From positions 39,986,464 through 40,050,463 of the forward strand of contig NC_053139.1 in the NCBI RefSeq assembly GCF_016808335.1: a stretch of DNA of 64,000 nt, given 5' to 3'. This document shows, in pieces, positions 12,063-22,582 of the stretch; position 1 is the first letter of the stretch; each line of letters begins with the position of its first letter. The notes under the pieces are model-generated. The model saw only the letters and a list, made by a program, of their open reading frames with translations, searched no databases and had not been told where the DNA came from. The DNA is from Panicum virgatum (Eukaryota; Streptophyta; Magnoliopsida; Poales; Poaceae). The position numbers and the translations under genes were made by a program.

Positions 12063-13693
12063 GTGATCAATGCTTCGTTACGTGGATTCGGCGAGGTCGC
12101 AGTGCGCGTGCCCCATCTTGCGGAGATGGGAAAGCTGTGAGAGTGCATGTGCTCCCAGCATATCATGCAGACATTATTTATTGCATTGCTTGCTTGCTTG
12201 TGCTATTCTTTTTTTTAATAAACTTAATTTTGCAAGATCTAATTTAATGATACATTCCACCTTTCATTTCTTTATGTGAACAATGGACACATGTAATATA
12301 TATCACCGTACTATGAGACCATTCTTTCTCTCACACAGTTCCACACCATGCTCTCAAGGCATGAGCAGAGTGGGGAACTCGACCTTTTTCCAGCCTTCCC
12401 CTCCTTCAAAAACCCTAGCCTCCGCAATCCGGGGCCCACCACTAGGGCCCGCTCGCCAACTGAACGGGTCGGCTCAACCGCGAGCGTATGGGGTCCTACC
12501 ACAGCCCAACGCCTCACAGCACCCCCTGCTTACACTCCACACAGCCCAACCCCTCAAAGCCACCCCTGCTTACGCTCCAATCCACGAAGATGGGTGGCCA
12601 AGGCGGAAACGCCTGGGAGTCTGCTCATCGGGGCTAGCGTCGCCGTCCTCATATTACTCCCACTATATTTCTGAGGCAAGGCCATGGGCCCGGCGGGTGC
12701 ACAGACTGCTGCTCGCGCCAGAGCTGTGCTCCCTAACTTTATAGGTAAAACCCTTATGTCGGCCTGCACGATGGCGGCTTGCCTTACCCATTTTCCCGTT
12801 GGGTTTCATATTGTGGGGCTCGTCTTATCCATCACGATTGAGGCTGTCTTTACTTTCCTCCTGTGACGCCCACCGACTCCCACGTTCCAGGTATGCACGG
12901 CAGCATCTCCTTTTCACAAAAACTCATTTTTTGCGTGTATTTTGTTTTGCAAACTCATGTAATATCTTGCTGGCGTACATTTTTCATAGAAGATACTCAT
13001 TTAAATGCTTGGAAATGTCTTAACTTTGTGTATGCTTGTGTTTCAGCCTGCTTCAGTGTTCATGTGAGAGCTTCAGAATAAATTCCTCTACTTGGATCGT
13101 CGCTTTGAAGCAGGAGTGCCTAACTGAGTGTTAAATGAGCAACTTTCGAAGAGAATAGTTATGTCAAGGCTACTAAGTATGGGCCAGTGAAGTGCGGAGT
13201 TCTGCAACTCGGCATCATATCTCCAACACGTGTGCACAACAGAATATAACAATGGACAAGAACAAGCCATCACGCGTCGCAATCGCTCTCTTCGTTCTCA
13301 ATCGGGACTTAAAGGGACTGCTTGTTCTTAGAAATTTACACAAGATGCTTGAAACACCAATAGAAAAAGGTTTTTCTTTTTAACCACTAGGAAGATCACA
13401 ACATCGTCTATCGACATAAATAAAAGTAAGGGAGCATTCGACAGGAGTTATATTACATCCTCAAAGATGAAAAATATGTTTTACATTTCCTTTGGAAGTG
13501 TCCAGGACCATAGGGCTAGCAAAGCCAGCCAAGGAATGCACTCAATCATTCGTATCCCTATTGTTTAGAGAGAGGAGTCGAGTGGCTGACAGCCGATTCA
13601 GCAAGCCGCGAGGCGATTTGCAGAGGTTACTCGCGACCGGAGGAATCTACCGGGTCCTCCACTCCCCCTAAGTGATTGATGTGTTGCATTTGC
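12063..13693. other. Intergenic, no gene seen
   Basis: Mixed spacer. The segment 12062-12150 (GTGCGCGTGCCCCATCTTGC phrase) is a diverged duplicate of 13772-13820. Around 12380-12560 there is a CCCAAC...CCTCAAAGCC repetitive patch. Frames reach about 150 codons but contain no domain and overlap on both strands. Confidence 0.4.
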
Positions 13694-13773
13694 ACTCGCC
13701 AGCCATTGTTGCATGGATTTGGAGAGGCGCAGAACTCGCCAGCCATTGTTGCATGGATTTGGAGAGGCGCAAA
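13694..13773. repeat. Perfect-looking 40-bp tandem duplication
   Basis: The 40-bp unit starting ACTCGCCAGCCATTGTTGCA at 13694 is repeated immediately at 13734. The two copies differ at most at the last bases, suggesting a recent slip or duplication. Confidence 0.8.
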
Positions 13774-13949
13774 CTGCGCGTACCATCTTGCCGAGATGGG
13801 AAAGTCGGGACTTGTGCCAGCATGGTAATTATTCTGGATCTGCCCCGCTGGTTAATAATTGAGCTAACCAAACATGGAGGAATGGCAAGCGCTGCGCTTG
13901 AGGTGAAAGACACGCTTTTACTTTCTTACTTTCGGCATTGGAACAGGCA

Positions 13950-14099
13950 GCGGCAGAGCCAGCGTGGGGGCAGGGGGGCTCAAGCCCCCTACCCCAGGAA
14001 CTCCATTGGAGGCAAAATGGTAGAAGGAGGAGGAGAGAGTGAAAAGGAGGAAGAAGAAGGAGGAGGAGCCCCCTTGGTCCTGGGGCTGGCTCCGCCACT
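13950..14099. mobile_element. Second copy of the short hAT-like element
   Basis: Same layout as 11902-12054: a left end GCGGCAGAGCCAGC, a GGGGGGCTCAAG motif, the phrase AACTCCATTGGAGGCAAA, a purine-rich tract and the right end GCTGGCTCCGCCACT. No clear target duplication remains. Confidence 0.5.
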
Positions 14100-14541
14100 A
14101 GATGGATCCTTTCCAAATGCCAGACAGAGATTGCACAGAAACAGTAAGTTTCTCCACTTCCTTTGTCATGGTGGCGATGAGAGACATAAACATCAAGATC
14201 CATGTATACTAGCAGAAGTTGCTTGAAATAGGAGTGTGAAATGGTTATGGGGTCTGGGCAACTCCCTTTTGAGTAGCTGATTTGATCCAAGTGGGCCCAT
14301 AGAGGCAGCATGGTGATGTTACCATCTTCCAGCCTAGTGTAGCCTACTAATCAAATTTGAGAGTGGTGCGAGGCATATGTCATTTTCTTCCTTATTTCAT
14401 ATTGTCCACCGATACGGATACTGTGGCCACTGATGGTACTGGGTGACCTCACTAGGTGACCATGTTCCCCACCGGAGGCAACAAAATATTTTTTTTCAAA
14501 CAAAATTCAATGCAAAGAATCGATATCAAAGCTCGACTAAT
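14100..14541. other. Intergenic, no gene seen
   Basis: Spacer of unremarkable composition between two MITEs. The frames are short and unsupported. Confidence 0.4.
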
Positions 14542-14544
14542 TTA

Positions 14545-14901
14545 GGGCACCCGCAGTGGGAAGCCTCGATGCCCTGAAAGAAACATCCCATCAATGCTAA
14601 CTCCATTTCTACCTTCGCATGCTGCAGCGCGTTGGCATCGATGGCAGGACCCTCCGCCCAAATATAAAACTGCTTCTTTCTTCATTTGAGTGGTCCATCC
14701 ACTGCATGCATTCATCCACGAAGACAGAATAGGTATTGCTATGCACAGAAAAAGAATATTTTACTTTGAAGCATCGAGGTAAGTAGAGGTGTCCGGGTTA
14801 GAAATTTTTTTGGAGTATCGGCTCTCACAACGTGCAAGCATAGGTGATTCATCTTCTCTTTCCTAACCAAGCCTCGCTTTTCTTCAACACTGCGGGTGCT
14901 C
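14545..14901. mobile_element. Tourist-type (PIF/Harbinger) MITE
   Basis: 357 bp bounded by GGGCACCCGCAGTG on the left and CACTGCGGGTGCTC on the right, which are inverted repeats with one mismatch. It is flanked by TTA on both sides (14542-14544 and 14902-14904). A 3-bp TTA duplication with GGGCACCCGC-type ends is diagnostic of the Tourist/PIF-Harbinger class. There is no coding capacity. A lone related end (CCACCCGCAGTGGG) follows at about 14977. Confidence 0.75.
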
Positions 14902-14904
14902 TTA

Positions 14905-16075
14905 CTGGGCCAAATGTCAGGGGTGCAAAAAAAACCATTATCAGCCTGCTATAGAACAAAAATCACTGTACTGGGCCACCCGCAGTGGGCTACACCCGGG
15001 TCTCGAAACTGGCCCACTACGAAACGCTTCGCCTCCTACCTTTCCCTTCTCTCCCCCCTTCACCAGAAACGGCTCCCTCCCTCCCCTTCCCCGGCGAACA
15101 TATGACGCATTCGCTGATGCAATCCCCATCGGCGGCGCGCCGCTGCGACGTCGGGAGGAGGCGCCGGCCGGCACCCTCTCCGCTCGCCGCGCCCCGCTCT
15201 CGCCACCACCCTTTCCCCCCCGGCGCGTTCTATGCTTAGCGTCTCGCCACCGGTCATGTCATGTCATGTCACCCCCAAGCTTTTCCCCTCCCCTTCTCCG
15301 TCGCAGATATATCCTTTTCCCGGCGCTTGTCCGCACCCGATCTAGGTGGTGCTAGCTGCTGCGAGAGAAAAGGTGCGGCCTTGCCTTTTCTGAACTGCAT
15401 CTTCACGAGACATCCTTGAGCAACTTTACTCTTTCCCGTCCCGGCTTATCTCTTGCTCCGGAGTCAACAGCACCAGCCAGGGCTCGGCTTCTCAAGGGTG
15501 CCTGCCTGCCAGTGCCAGAGAGTAGGAGGAGGAGGAAGAAGGAGCGTCTCCTTCGTCCTCGCCGCTGCGCCTGCGCGTGCGCCTTTTCTCCGCTCGTTCC
15601 CGTGCTGGCCGGCCGGCCATTTGTGTCGTCCTTGCTCTGCTCCAGGAAGCTAGATAGCATCAGCTGGGGGGTCCGTGGCACGCGCGCGTTGTCTGGATAG
15701 GGTAGGGTAGTACTAGCTGCTAGCGACTGCGTCGTCGTTGGGATCGGATCGCGTAGGCATCTGGGGATTCCGGGCTTGCCGGCCGGGGCGCCGTTGCATG
15801 CATGGCCGGTGACCGGTGAACAAAGACTCTTTTCTTGATTCGAGGTGACCGGTGAAGGAAGATATATACTTTGCTTTGGTTTGCATCGAGTCGTGACTTG
15901 TAAGATTCCCGAGCGCGGTCGCGGCGGCGGCGGCGGTGGTGGTGCGGCGAGCAATGCTCGTGGCGGTGGCGCGGCCGTCGCCAGGCGTGTCGCTCCGTCG
16001 TGGTGGGAGTGTTGGTGCCCGCGCCGGCACGCGGTGCGCGCCGCCGTGCGGCTCTTGATTATACTGGCGCCCCGC
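14905..16075. other. 5' flank and probable leader of the HT1-like kinase
   Basis: Sequence between the Tourist element and the chosen kinase start. The frame upstream of 16076 is open back to an ATG at 15845, but residues there are Gly/Ala/Arg runs typical of translated leader. Several pyrimidine-rich patches lie at 15040-15320. I did not find a convincing TATA box at a decidable position. Confidence 0.4.
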
Positions 16076-17457
16076 ATGCTTTCGTGCTTCCGGCCGCCGC
16101 GCGCGGGCGGCGGCGGGGACGCGGCGGGTGGGCCGTCCCCGCGGCGGCCGTCGCTGCCGTTCGCGGCGGGGCTGTTCGCGGCGTCCCCCTCGACGTCGGG
16201 GCGCGGGAAGAGCCCCTGGCCGCCGGCGGAGGCGGACGACATGGAGAAGAAGCGGTGGGACAGCATGGAGTCGTGGTCGATGCTGCTGGACACGGTGATG
16301 GGCCCCGGCGGCGAGGGGTCCCGCGACGCCGGCGGGCGGCGCGAGGAGTGGATGGCCGACCTCTCGCAGCTCTTCATCGGCAACAAGTTCGCGTCCGGCG
16401 CCAACAGCCGCATCTACCGCGGCATCTACCGCCAGCGCGCCGTTGCCGTGAAGATGGTGCGCATCCCGGAGCGCGACGAGGCCCGCCGCGCCGTGCTCGA
16501 GGACCAGTTCAACTCCGAGGTCGCCTTCCTCTCCCGCCTCTACCACCCCAACATTGTGCAGGTCAGGTCATTATTGTTCAATTCAATCTCATGCTCAATC
16601 CTGTCCAATTCCCCTGTGCCGTCTGATGATCTGATCGTGTCGCGCGTGCAGTTCATCGCGGCGTGCAAGAAGCCGCCGGTGTACTGCATCATCACCGAGT
16701 ACATGTCGCAGGGGACGCTGCGGATGTACCTGAACAAGAAGGACCCCTACTCGCTGTCGCCGGAGACGATCCTGAAGCTGGCGCTGGACATCTCGCGGGG
16801 CATGGAGTACCTGCACGCGCAGGGGGTGATCCACCGGGACCTCAAGTCCCAGAACCTGCTGCTCAACGACGAGATGCGCGTCAAGGTCGCCGACTTCGGC
16901 ACCTCCTGCCTGGAGACCAGGTGCCAGGCCACCAAGGGCAACAAGGGCACCTACCGCTGGATGGCGCCGGAGATGACCAAGGAGAAGCCCTACACGCGCA
17001 AGGTCGACGTCTACAGCTTCGGCATCGTGCTCTGGGAGCTCACCACCTGCCTGCTCCCGTTCCAGGGCATGACGCCCGTGCAGGCCGCCTACGCCGCATC
17101 CGAGAAGGTGAATGAATGAATTTGTTTGTGTCTTTCAAATCAATCAAAGAGGAAAAATTAAAGAAGCTGATAGAATTTGATCCTGATGATGACTGGTGGT
17201 GCCAGAACCTGCGCCCGCCGCTGTCGACCTCGTGCCCGCCGGTGCTCAACAACCTGATCAAGAGGTGCTGGTCGGCGAACCCGGCGCGGCGGCCCGAGTT
17301 CAGCTACATCGTGTCGGTGCTGGAGAAGTACGACCACTGCGTCAAGGAGGGGGTGCCGGTGATGGCGCACCAGGAGCTCAGGCTCTGGCGCTCCTTCGCC
17401 AAGATCTTCAGGACGGGCTGCATCGCCAACAACTTGTCCATACCGGTGCACGCTTGA
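16076..17457 (+). CDS. HT1-like: HT1-like Raf-type (MAPKKK group C) protein kinase, three exons
   Basis: Exons are 16076-16561, 16652-17107 and 17206-17457, all phase 0 with GT-AG introns of 90 and 98 nt, giving 397 aa (Arabidopsis HT1 is about 390). The N-terminus (MLSCFRPPRAGG) is variable, and WDSMESWSMLLD at 61-72 precedes the kinase domain. The ATP loop is FASGANSRIYRG with Lys126 in VAVKMV. The catalytic loop is HRDLKSQN (Asp225), followed by DFGTS (243) and APEM (267). These and EYMSQGTLRMYLN match HT1 closely. HT1 acts in guard cells in CO2 control of stomatal opening; that role here is inferred by homology. An in-frame ATG at 15845 would add 77 low-complexity residues, so I prefer 16076. 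The first intron is stop-free and in frame. Confidence 0.9.
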
Positions 17458-17790
17458 TTTATCCGTCAGTCATCATCGCTGCTGCTCCTACTATAACCGA
17501 AACCTGTCAACCTGAACTGCTGCTGATGCTGCTGCCGATTGTCTCTGCATGCTTAATCTGTCTTGTCTGATCCAGAGACTAAGAACTAGTAGCAGCATAC
17601 AGTTATACAAATCTACCTGCTATCTGTCACAAATTGGCATAAAAAGACGAACGTCCGGAACCAAATGTAACTCGATCGATCGATCCAATGTGTAAATTTA
17701 ATTTTTTTTTATCTTTCTGCTCTTTTAAAACCCAAAGAATACAATCGAACACAGAGTGCAGTGCAGTGCATTCTTGACCAACCAACCCTA
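17458..17790. other. 3' flank of the HT1-like kinase
   Basis: Expected to hold the 3' UTR and polyadenylation site. It is AT-rich towards 17700 with a T run. There is no other feature before the Helitron-like 5' end at 17791. Confidence 0.4.
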
Positions 17791-17916
17791 TCTATTATCT
17801 TAATACAATAGTGTTAAAAGAAGCCACCATGTTCGCCGAGAGGGTCTAGAAATTTCCACGTTAATCTAAAAAAGAAAAAACTTGCACTGTTGGATTTTAT
17901 GAAGATCTAACGTACT

Positions 17917-18022
17917 AGATTGATCCAAAGAGTCCATATCTAATATGATCAATAAATATATAAATTTACAGATTGATCCAAAGAGTCCATATCTAATACG
18001 ATCAATAAATACATAAATTTGA
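17917..18022. repeat. 53-bp tandem duplication
   Basis: The unit starting AGATTGATCCAAAGAGTCCA at 17917 recurs at 17970 with few changes, just inside the proposed Helitron 5' end. Confidence 0.75.
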
Positions 18023-19153
18023 AATTAAAAAGTAAATATGTGAAAGTTTGATTTCTATACGAATTGGAAACCAAAATAGCTCAATAAAAGTCTCATGTAA
18101 TGTAGATGTAATAGAAGGAAATAAATACGATTCCGTAACGAGTAAAAGAAAACATGGTTTAGTTATATGAATTTTTTTACTTAATGTGTCACAATAGCCT
18201 ATCCATGGCTTTCAATGAGGACCTTCTCGGCCCTATGAGCCCTGGCTGCCTGCTGGAGTGTGGCGCTGGCCGTCTGGCCGGGCGATGGAAGAGCGCTGCC
18301 CTGTCACTGGGTGGCCACGTGCCGCTCATCGTGCGCTGCGACCGCCGATCCCTTGCCGTCAAAAAATTACGCATCCCAGCTCTAGCATCGGCGCCGGCGG
18401 TGAGCGGATTCCCAAAGTTGTGTTGCCGCCGCCTGCACCGCGCACGCCGACGGTTTTTTTTTTAATATCGAGCAGGCACGTATGCTGTCTGCATCAGTAT
18501 ATGGGCTGTGGAGGTAGAGTGACCTATTGAATTTCAGCTAGCAGAAGCCTTCTTCGAATAGCGTGATATGTTTGTCACCAGGTCAAAACTCAAAAGGGGA
18601 ATAAAATAGTGTGTGCGGAGGGAGGGGCCACGATCTCGCGACACGCATGAAGAGGAGGGAGCAAAGCAAATAGAAGCAAAACATTAGATCAAGGCAAGAT
18701 AACGGGAAGATTGGTCCAACCGCACACACAAGGTCCCCATGAACTCTAGCAAAATAGATCCACGGGACCCGTTGAAAATTAACTCGGCCATAATGTTTAT
18801 CAAAATGATCTACAAATTACCACATTAATCGGAATGTGTGCTAGCACTTTTCTCAATTTATTCCAGAATTTAAACAGTGTTGTTCATTCAGTGGTAAGCG
18901 ACATGTCCGTCGACAACGAGATGCCTGTGATGAATTCGTCAATCTCAAGGGTATGCCGGCTTAGCCTCTCGAAGATGCTCATAGGGTTAGGATTACGTGC
19001 TAGAATTTATAAGGTGAGTGTGCATGCATGTATATGTGAGCGTCTGCGTCTATACGCTATTTTACAAAATAAAGAAGTCCACAAAAATACAGATAATAAT
19101 TAGATTTAAATTCAGATCTAAAAATAAAAAAATCAGATTTATGTCAAATCGCT

Positions 19154-19262
19154 TATATATGCCATCTATATTTTTATGAGGGTAATATGCGAAGATATGA
19201 AAGAGATAGATATATTTTTTATGAGAGTAATGTGCGAAGATATGAAAGAGATAGATTCCGGG
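19154..19262. repeat. Short tandem duplication of about 45 bp
   Basis: The unit containing GCGAAGATATGAAAGAGATA at about 19188 is repeated at about 19235, with ATTTTTTATGAG spacing between. This is a local duplication in AT-rich DNA. Confidence 0.6.
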
Positions 19263-20179
19263 TATCGCAATTTAAATTAGCATATTAAAATATGTTCACT
19301 AGGCAAAATAAGTCACATCCCTAGCATATTAAAATAGAAAGGAGAATGAGTTAAACGCAAATGTATGCTCCAATCCCTCAGTTTCAGCAATGTAAATATG
19401 GTCAAACAGGTAGCTACGACGAATTCTGTTGAAAATGTGCCTATGGATTCACAAGAGATGGAGTGGTATGATGAAATTATAAATAAACTTTAAGAGGGAA
19501 CCAGGAACTTGAGTGGATTATTTGCGAGGGAATTACAAGACAATTTTGATTAAGAACCAGCCAAGAATCATAGACAAGCTTGATTTTGCCTCTGTCAAAT
19601 TTCACAATCATGATATAGGATGAGAAGCTAGAATGAGAAGAGAGGGAGATGTTAACTGCATTAAGATAAGGAGTTCGTCAACAATCTAGCATTCGCGTCC
19701 AAGGATGGATTCAGATATTTATTCGAATGTCAGATTTTTTTGTCATTTTTCTTCGATTATGGACAAATAAGATATAGAATTTACTATGTAAATTCATAGC
19801 CTTGTATTTAACATTGATCTTTTAAAGATTCATAAAAATTAAACCTCAAATTTATCATATATATTATCAAATAATAGATATAAAAATTTGAATACGGATC
19901 GGATACAGATTCGAATATTTTTTTCACCTTTTTAATTGTAGGGAGCAAATAATGCATAAAAAAATCTATACAAAATTTTATTCTTATGTGTAATAATATG
20001 CTTGATAATATAAAAAAGATTAGTATAAAATTTCAAGCATATCTATTTTAAAATATCAAATTTGTCCTGAGAATTCGGATGTCTAGATCCACCCTTATTC
20101 GCGTCATTGCTTCTTGGATGTAGTAAGCATAGTCTCCACATGGATTGGAACGAGGCTTAGGCAGGAGCGATAAAAATAA

Positions 20180-21005
20180 CTAGGCAGGTTGGCGCGCTTT
20201 GCGCGCCTGTATTAAAATGTTTGATCTAAAATAATAATAGAAATATATTATCATGTGCTACAGTTAAAGCAATATCATATTGATGTATTTTAACAACGTG
20301 TTGATGTATCGTGTGCTACAGTTAAAGTAATATCGTGTTGATATATTTTAACAATGTGTTGATGTATTGGATGAAGTCTGAAAGTTACAGGATATAGGTA
20401 TAGTAGTTTAAAGTCCGAGAGCACGCTAAATGTATGGATATATATATTTTTAATAATTTTTTGTTTTATGTTAGTAGGTACGGTAGGTGGAGTGATTTAC
20501 ATTTATTATTGATTTTGGTAGGGTTAAAGATAAGTTTAGTAATTTTATTTGATAGAAAAAATGATAAGATTAGAAATGAATGGATGACTCAATTATATTT
20601 TGCGAGTTCACGAAGTGAAAACAAAATCCAATAAATAATAGAGGATAAATATAGTATATAATTTTTTTTTATTATTTTTGTGTATAAAAAATAACTAAAC
20701 ATTAAAACATGTGGGTCCCACATGGTTTAGTTTTATATTATAAATTATTTTTAATTATTTTTTAATTATGAACAGTACCTGGGCCCACATAAACAGTAGC
20801 TTTTATTATTTTCTATTATGAACAGTACCCCCGGGACCACACGAACAGTGCTCCCGGGCCCGCATGAACAGTATTATTTTCTATTATGAACAGTACCCCC
20901 GGGACCACACGAACAGTGCTCCCGGCCCGCATGAACAGTGCCTCCGGCCCCCACGTGGGGCCACGGCTCACGAGAGCGCGCCGAATCCTGGCGCTTTAGT
21001 ATAGG
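20180..21005 (-). mobile_element. Nested non-autonomous Helitron (826 bp)
   Basis: Read on the minus strand, the 3' end is the palindrome GGCGCGCAAAGCGCGCC, then AACCTGCCTAG followed by T. The 5' end at 21005 reads CCTATACTAAAGCGCCAGG preceded by A. Both termini fit Helitron rules (CTAG end, hairpin about 10 nt inside, insertion between A and T), although the 5' dinucleotide is CC rather than TC. The interior has a tandem duplication of about 67 bp (from about 20805) built on GAACAGTACCCCCGGGACCA. It codes for no protein. Confidence 0.6.
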
Positions 21006-21064
21006 TTATTGATTAAAGCTATCAAATGGTGATAGAGAGGAGAGCAACTACGATGGTAGATGAT

Positions 21065-21124
21065 GGCAAAAAGGCATACGTAATTAACGTTTGGTCAAAA
21101 AGGCATACGTAATTAACGTTTGCT
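21065..21124. repeat. 30-bp direct repeat
   Basis: AAAAAGGCATACGTAATTAA occurs at about 21069 and again about 30 bp later, each followed by CGTTTG. Confidence 0.7.
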
Positions 21125-22582
21125 CCTCAGGCACACACTAATCAACAATAATGGTGCTAAAAGCCATAGTTTAATTTGAGTAGTGTTATGAGCCAGCTCA
21201 TCAGGTAGCACATACCTTGGAGGGTACTGTTCGAAAGTAGAGTATCTGTAATAGGCCATAATCTTAACAGATGATTTAATTTTCTCACAAATTTTGGTTG
21301 TACGAATTTCAGAGAAAAAACTCTAAAAATTAGATAAATAAATAGGTACAGGTCTAGAAAGCTTAGAAAAAATAAGATAAAACTAATCGACAAAAGCAAT
21401 CAAGAAAATGCCACAAATACTTTTCAAAAAAAGTCGTAAAAGAATCTTGATGTTACAAGAGGAGGGGCCGGCTGGGTGAATAGTCAAGCTAAGAATTAGT
21501 ATTTTTTAAAATACCAAAGCAATGATTTTTAACATCAATAACAAGTGAAAATATATGACATATTATGCACAATAGAACCACTTTAATTGAATGCTCCAAA
21601 ATAATGACGTAAAAGACTAAAAAGTTAATGCAAACTCAAGTGACGAACATAAAAAAGATCAAGTGCATATTGCCTTAAGGCTAGAGCGCATCTCATAGAA
21701 TCAACAACATGCGGTGAGGGAGAGGCGGCGAGGAGATCTATCATCCTAGCGGCAGACTAAACAAAAATTAGTACTGCATATACAAGCAACAAGATTGAGC
21801 CATTGAATCAACTAGCGGAAGTAGAGACTTCGTCGCTGCATAGGAACACATGATATAGTAGGCAACAATGTATGCCACTTATGAGAGGCGGAGGGGAAAA
21901 AATTGATTTTCCCATAGCAAAGAGGTGATCCATAATAGATCGAAGCGTGGAATCTCAAGAATATATTCCCTACGTATTTTTGCAATAATTTCATAATTAA
22001 AATTAAATTAAGTAAAATTGAATATTCACTTTGAGTCCTAGCAAATAACAAATTAGGTATATTTGCCATTAGCTTTTACATGGCTTCGGAATTGAAATAA
22101 TCAAATAAGACTATTTCAAATAGATGTTTGAAATAAAAATAGAAGGGGCCATGATTTGTATGTAAACAGAAGAGAAACAAATCAAGAGACTATTACAAAA
22201 ATCATGTGGTTAGCATGAGGAGGTCGTATGGATGGAAACTTCAAATTTCATGATGAAAAATTACAAGTAAAGGAAAAATAGTTATAATGTTTTAAAAAAA
22301 TAATAAAACCATATTTCTCGAAAACTAACCTCCTCTTTATAATGAAAATAGATTCATGTTGCACACCACAAAGTATGATGATAAAAAAAGGATAGTATCT
22401 TGGTCTGGGTAATTTCAATAAAACAACGATAATGAAAAAACAATATCATTTAAATAAATATATTTCCAAGTAGAAAATATAAATGTTAGCATGAAAAACA
22501 ATCTAGCTACCCGTGCTATTTGCGCGGGCTATCTTGCTAGTTTACTAGTACTAAATTGTAGTAGTACACTGCATCTGCATCG

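Larger units (their letters stand above)
17791..22540 (+). mobile_element. Putative non-autonomous Helitron (about 4.75 kb) containing a nested Helitron
   Basis: The right end shows a hairpin-forming CCCGTGC...GCGCGGG, then CTATCTTGCTAG followed by T, the classical Helitron 3' terminus. The proposed left end is A followed by TCTATTATCTTAATACAATA, a style typical of grass Helitron 5' ends. No inverted repeats or target duplication are expected. The interior is AT-rich and has no Rep/helicase frame. A GC-rich island at 18230-18470 may be a captured gene piece, but it has no recognised domain. A second Helitron (20180-21005) lies inside in the opposite orientation. The 3' end is better supported than the 5' end. 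Confidence 0.45.
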
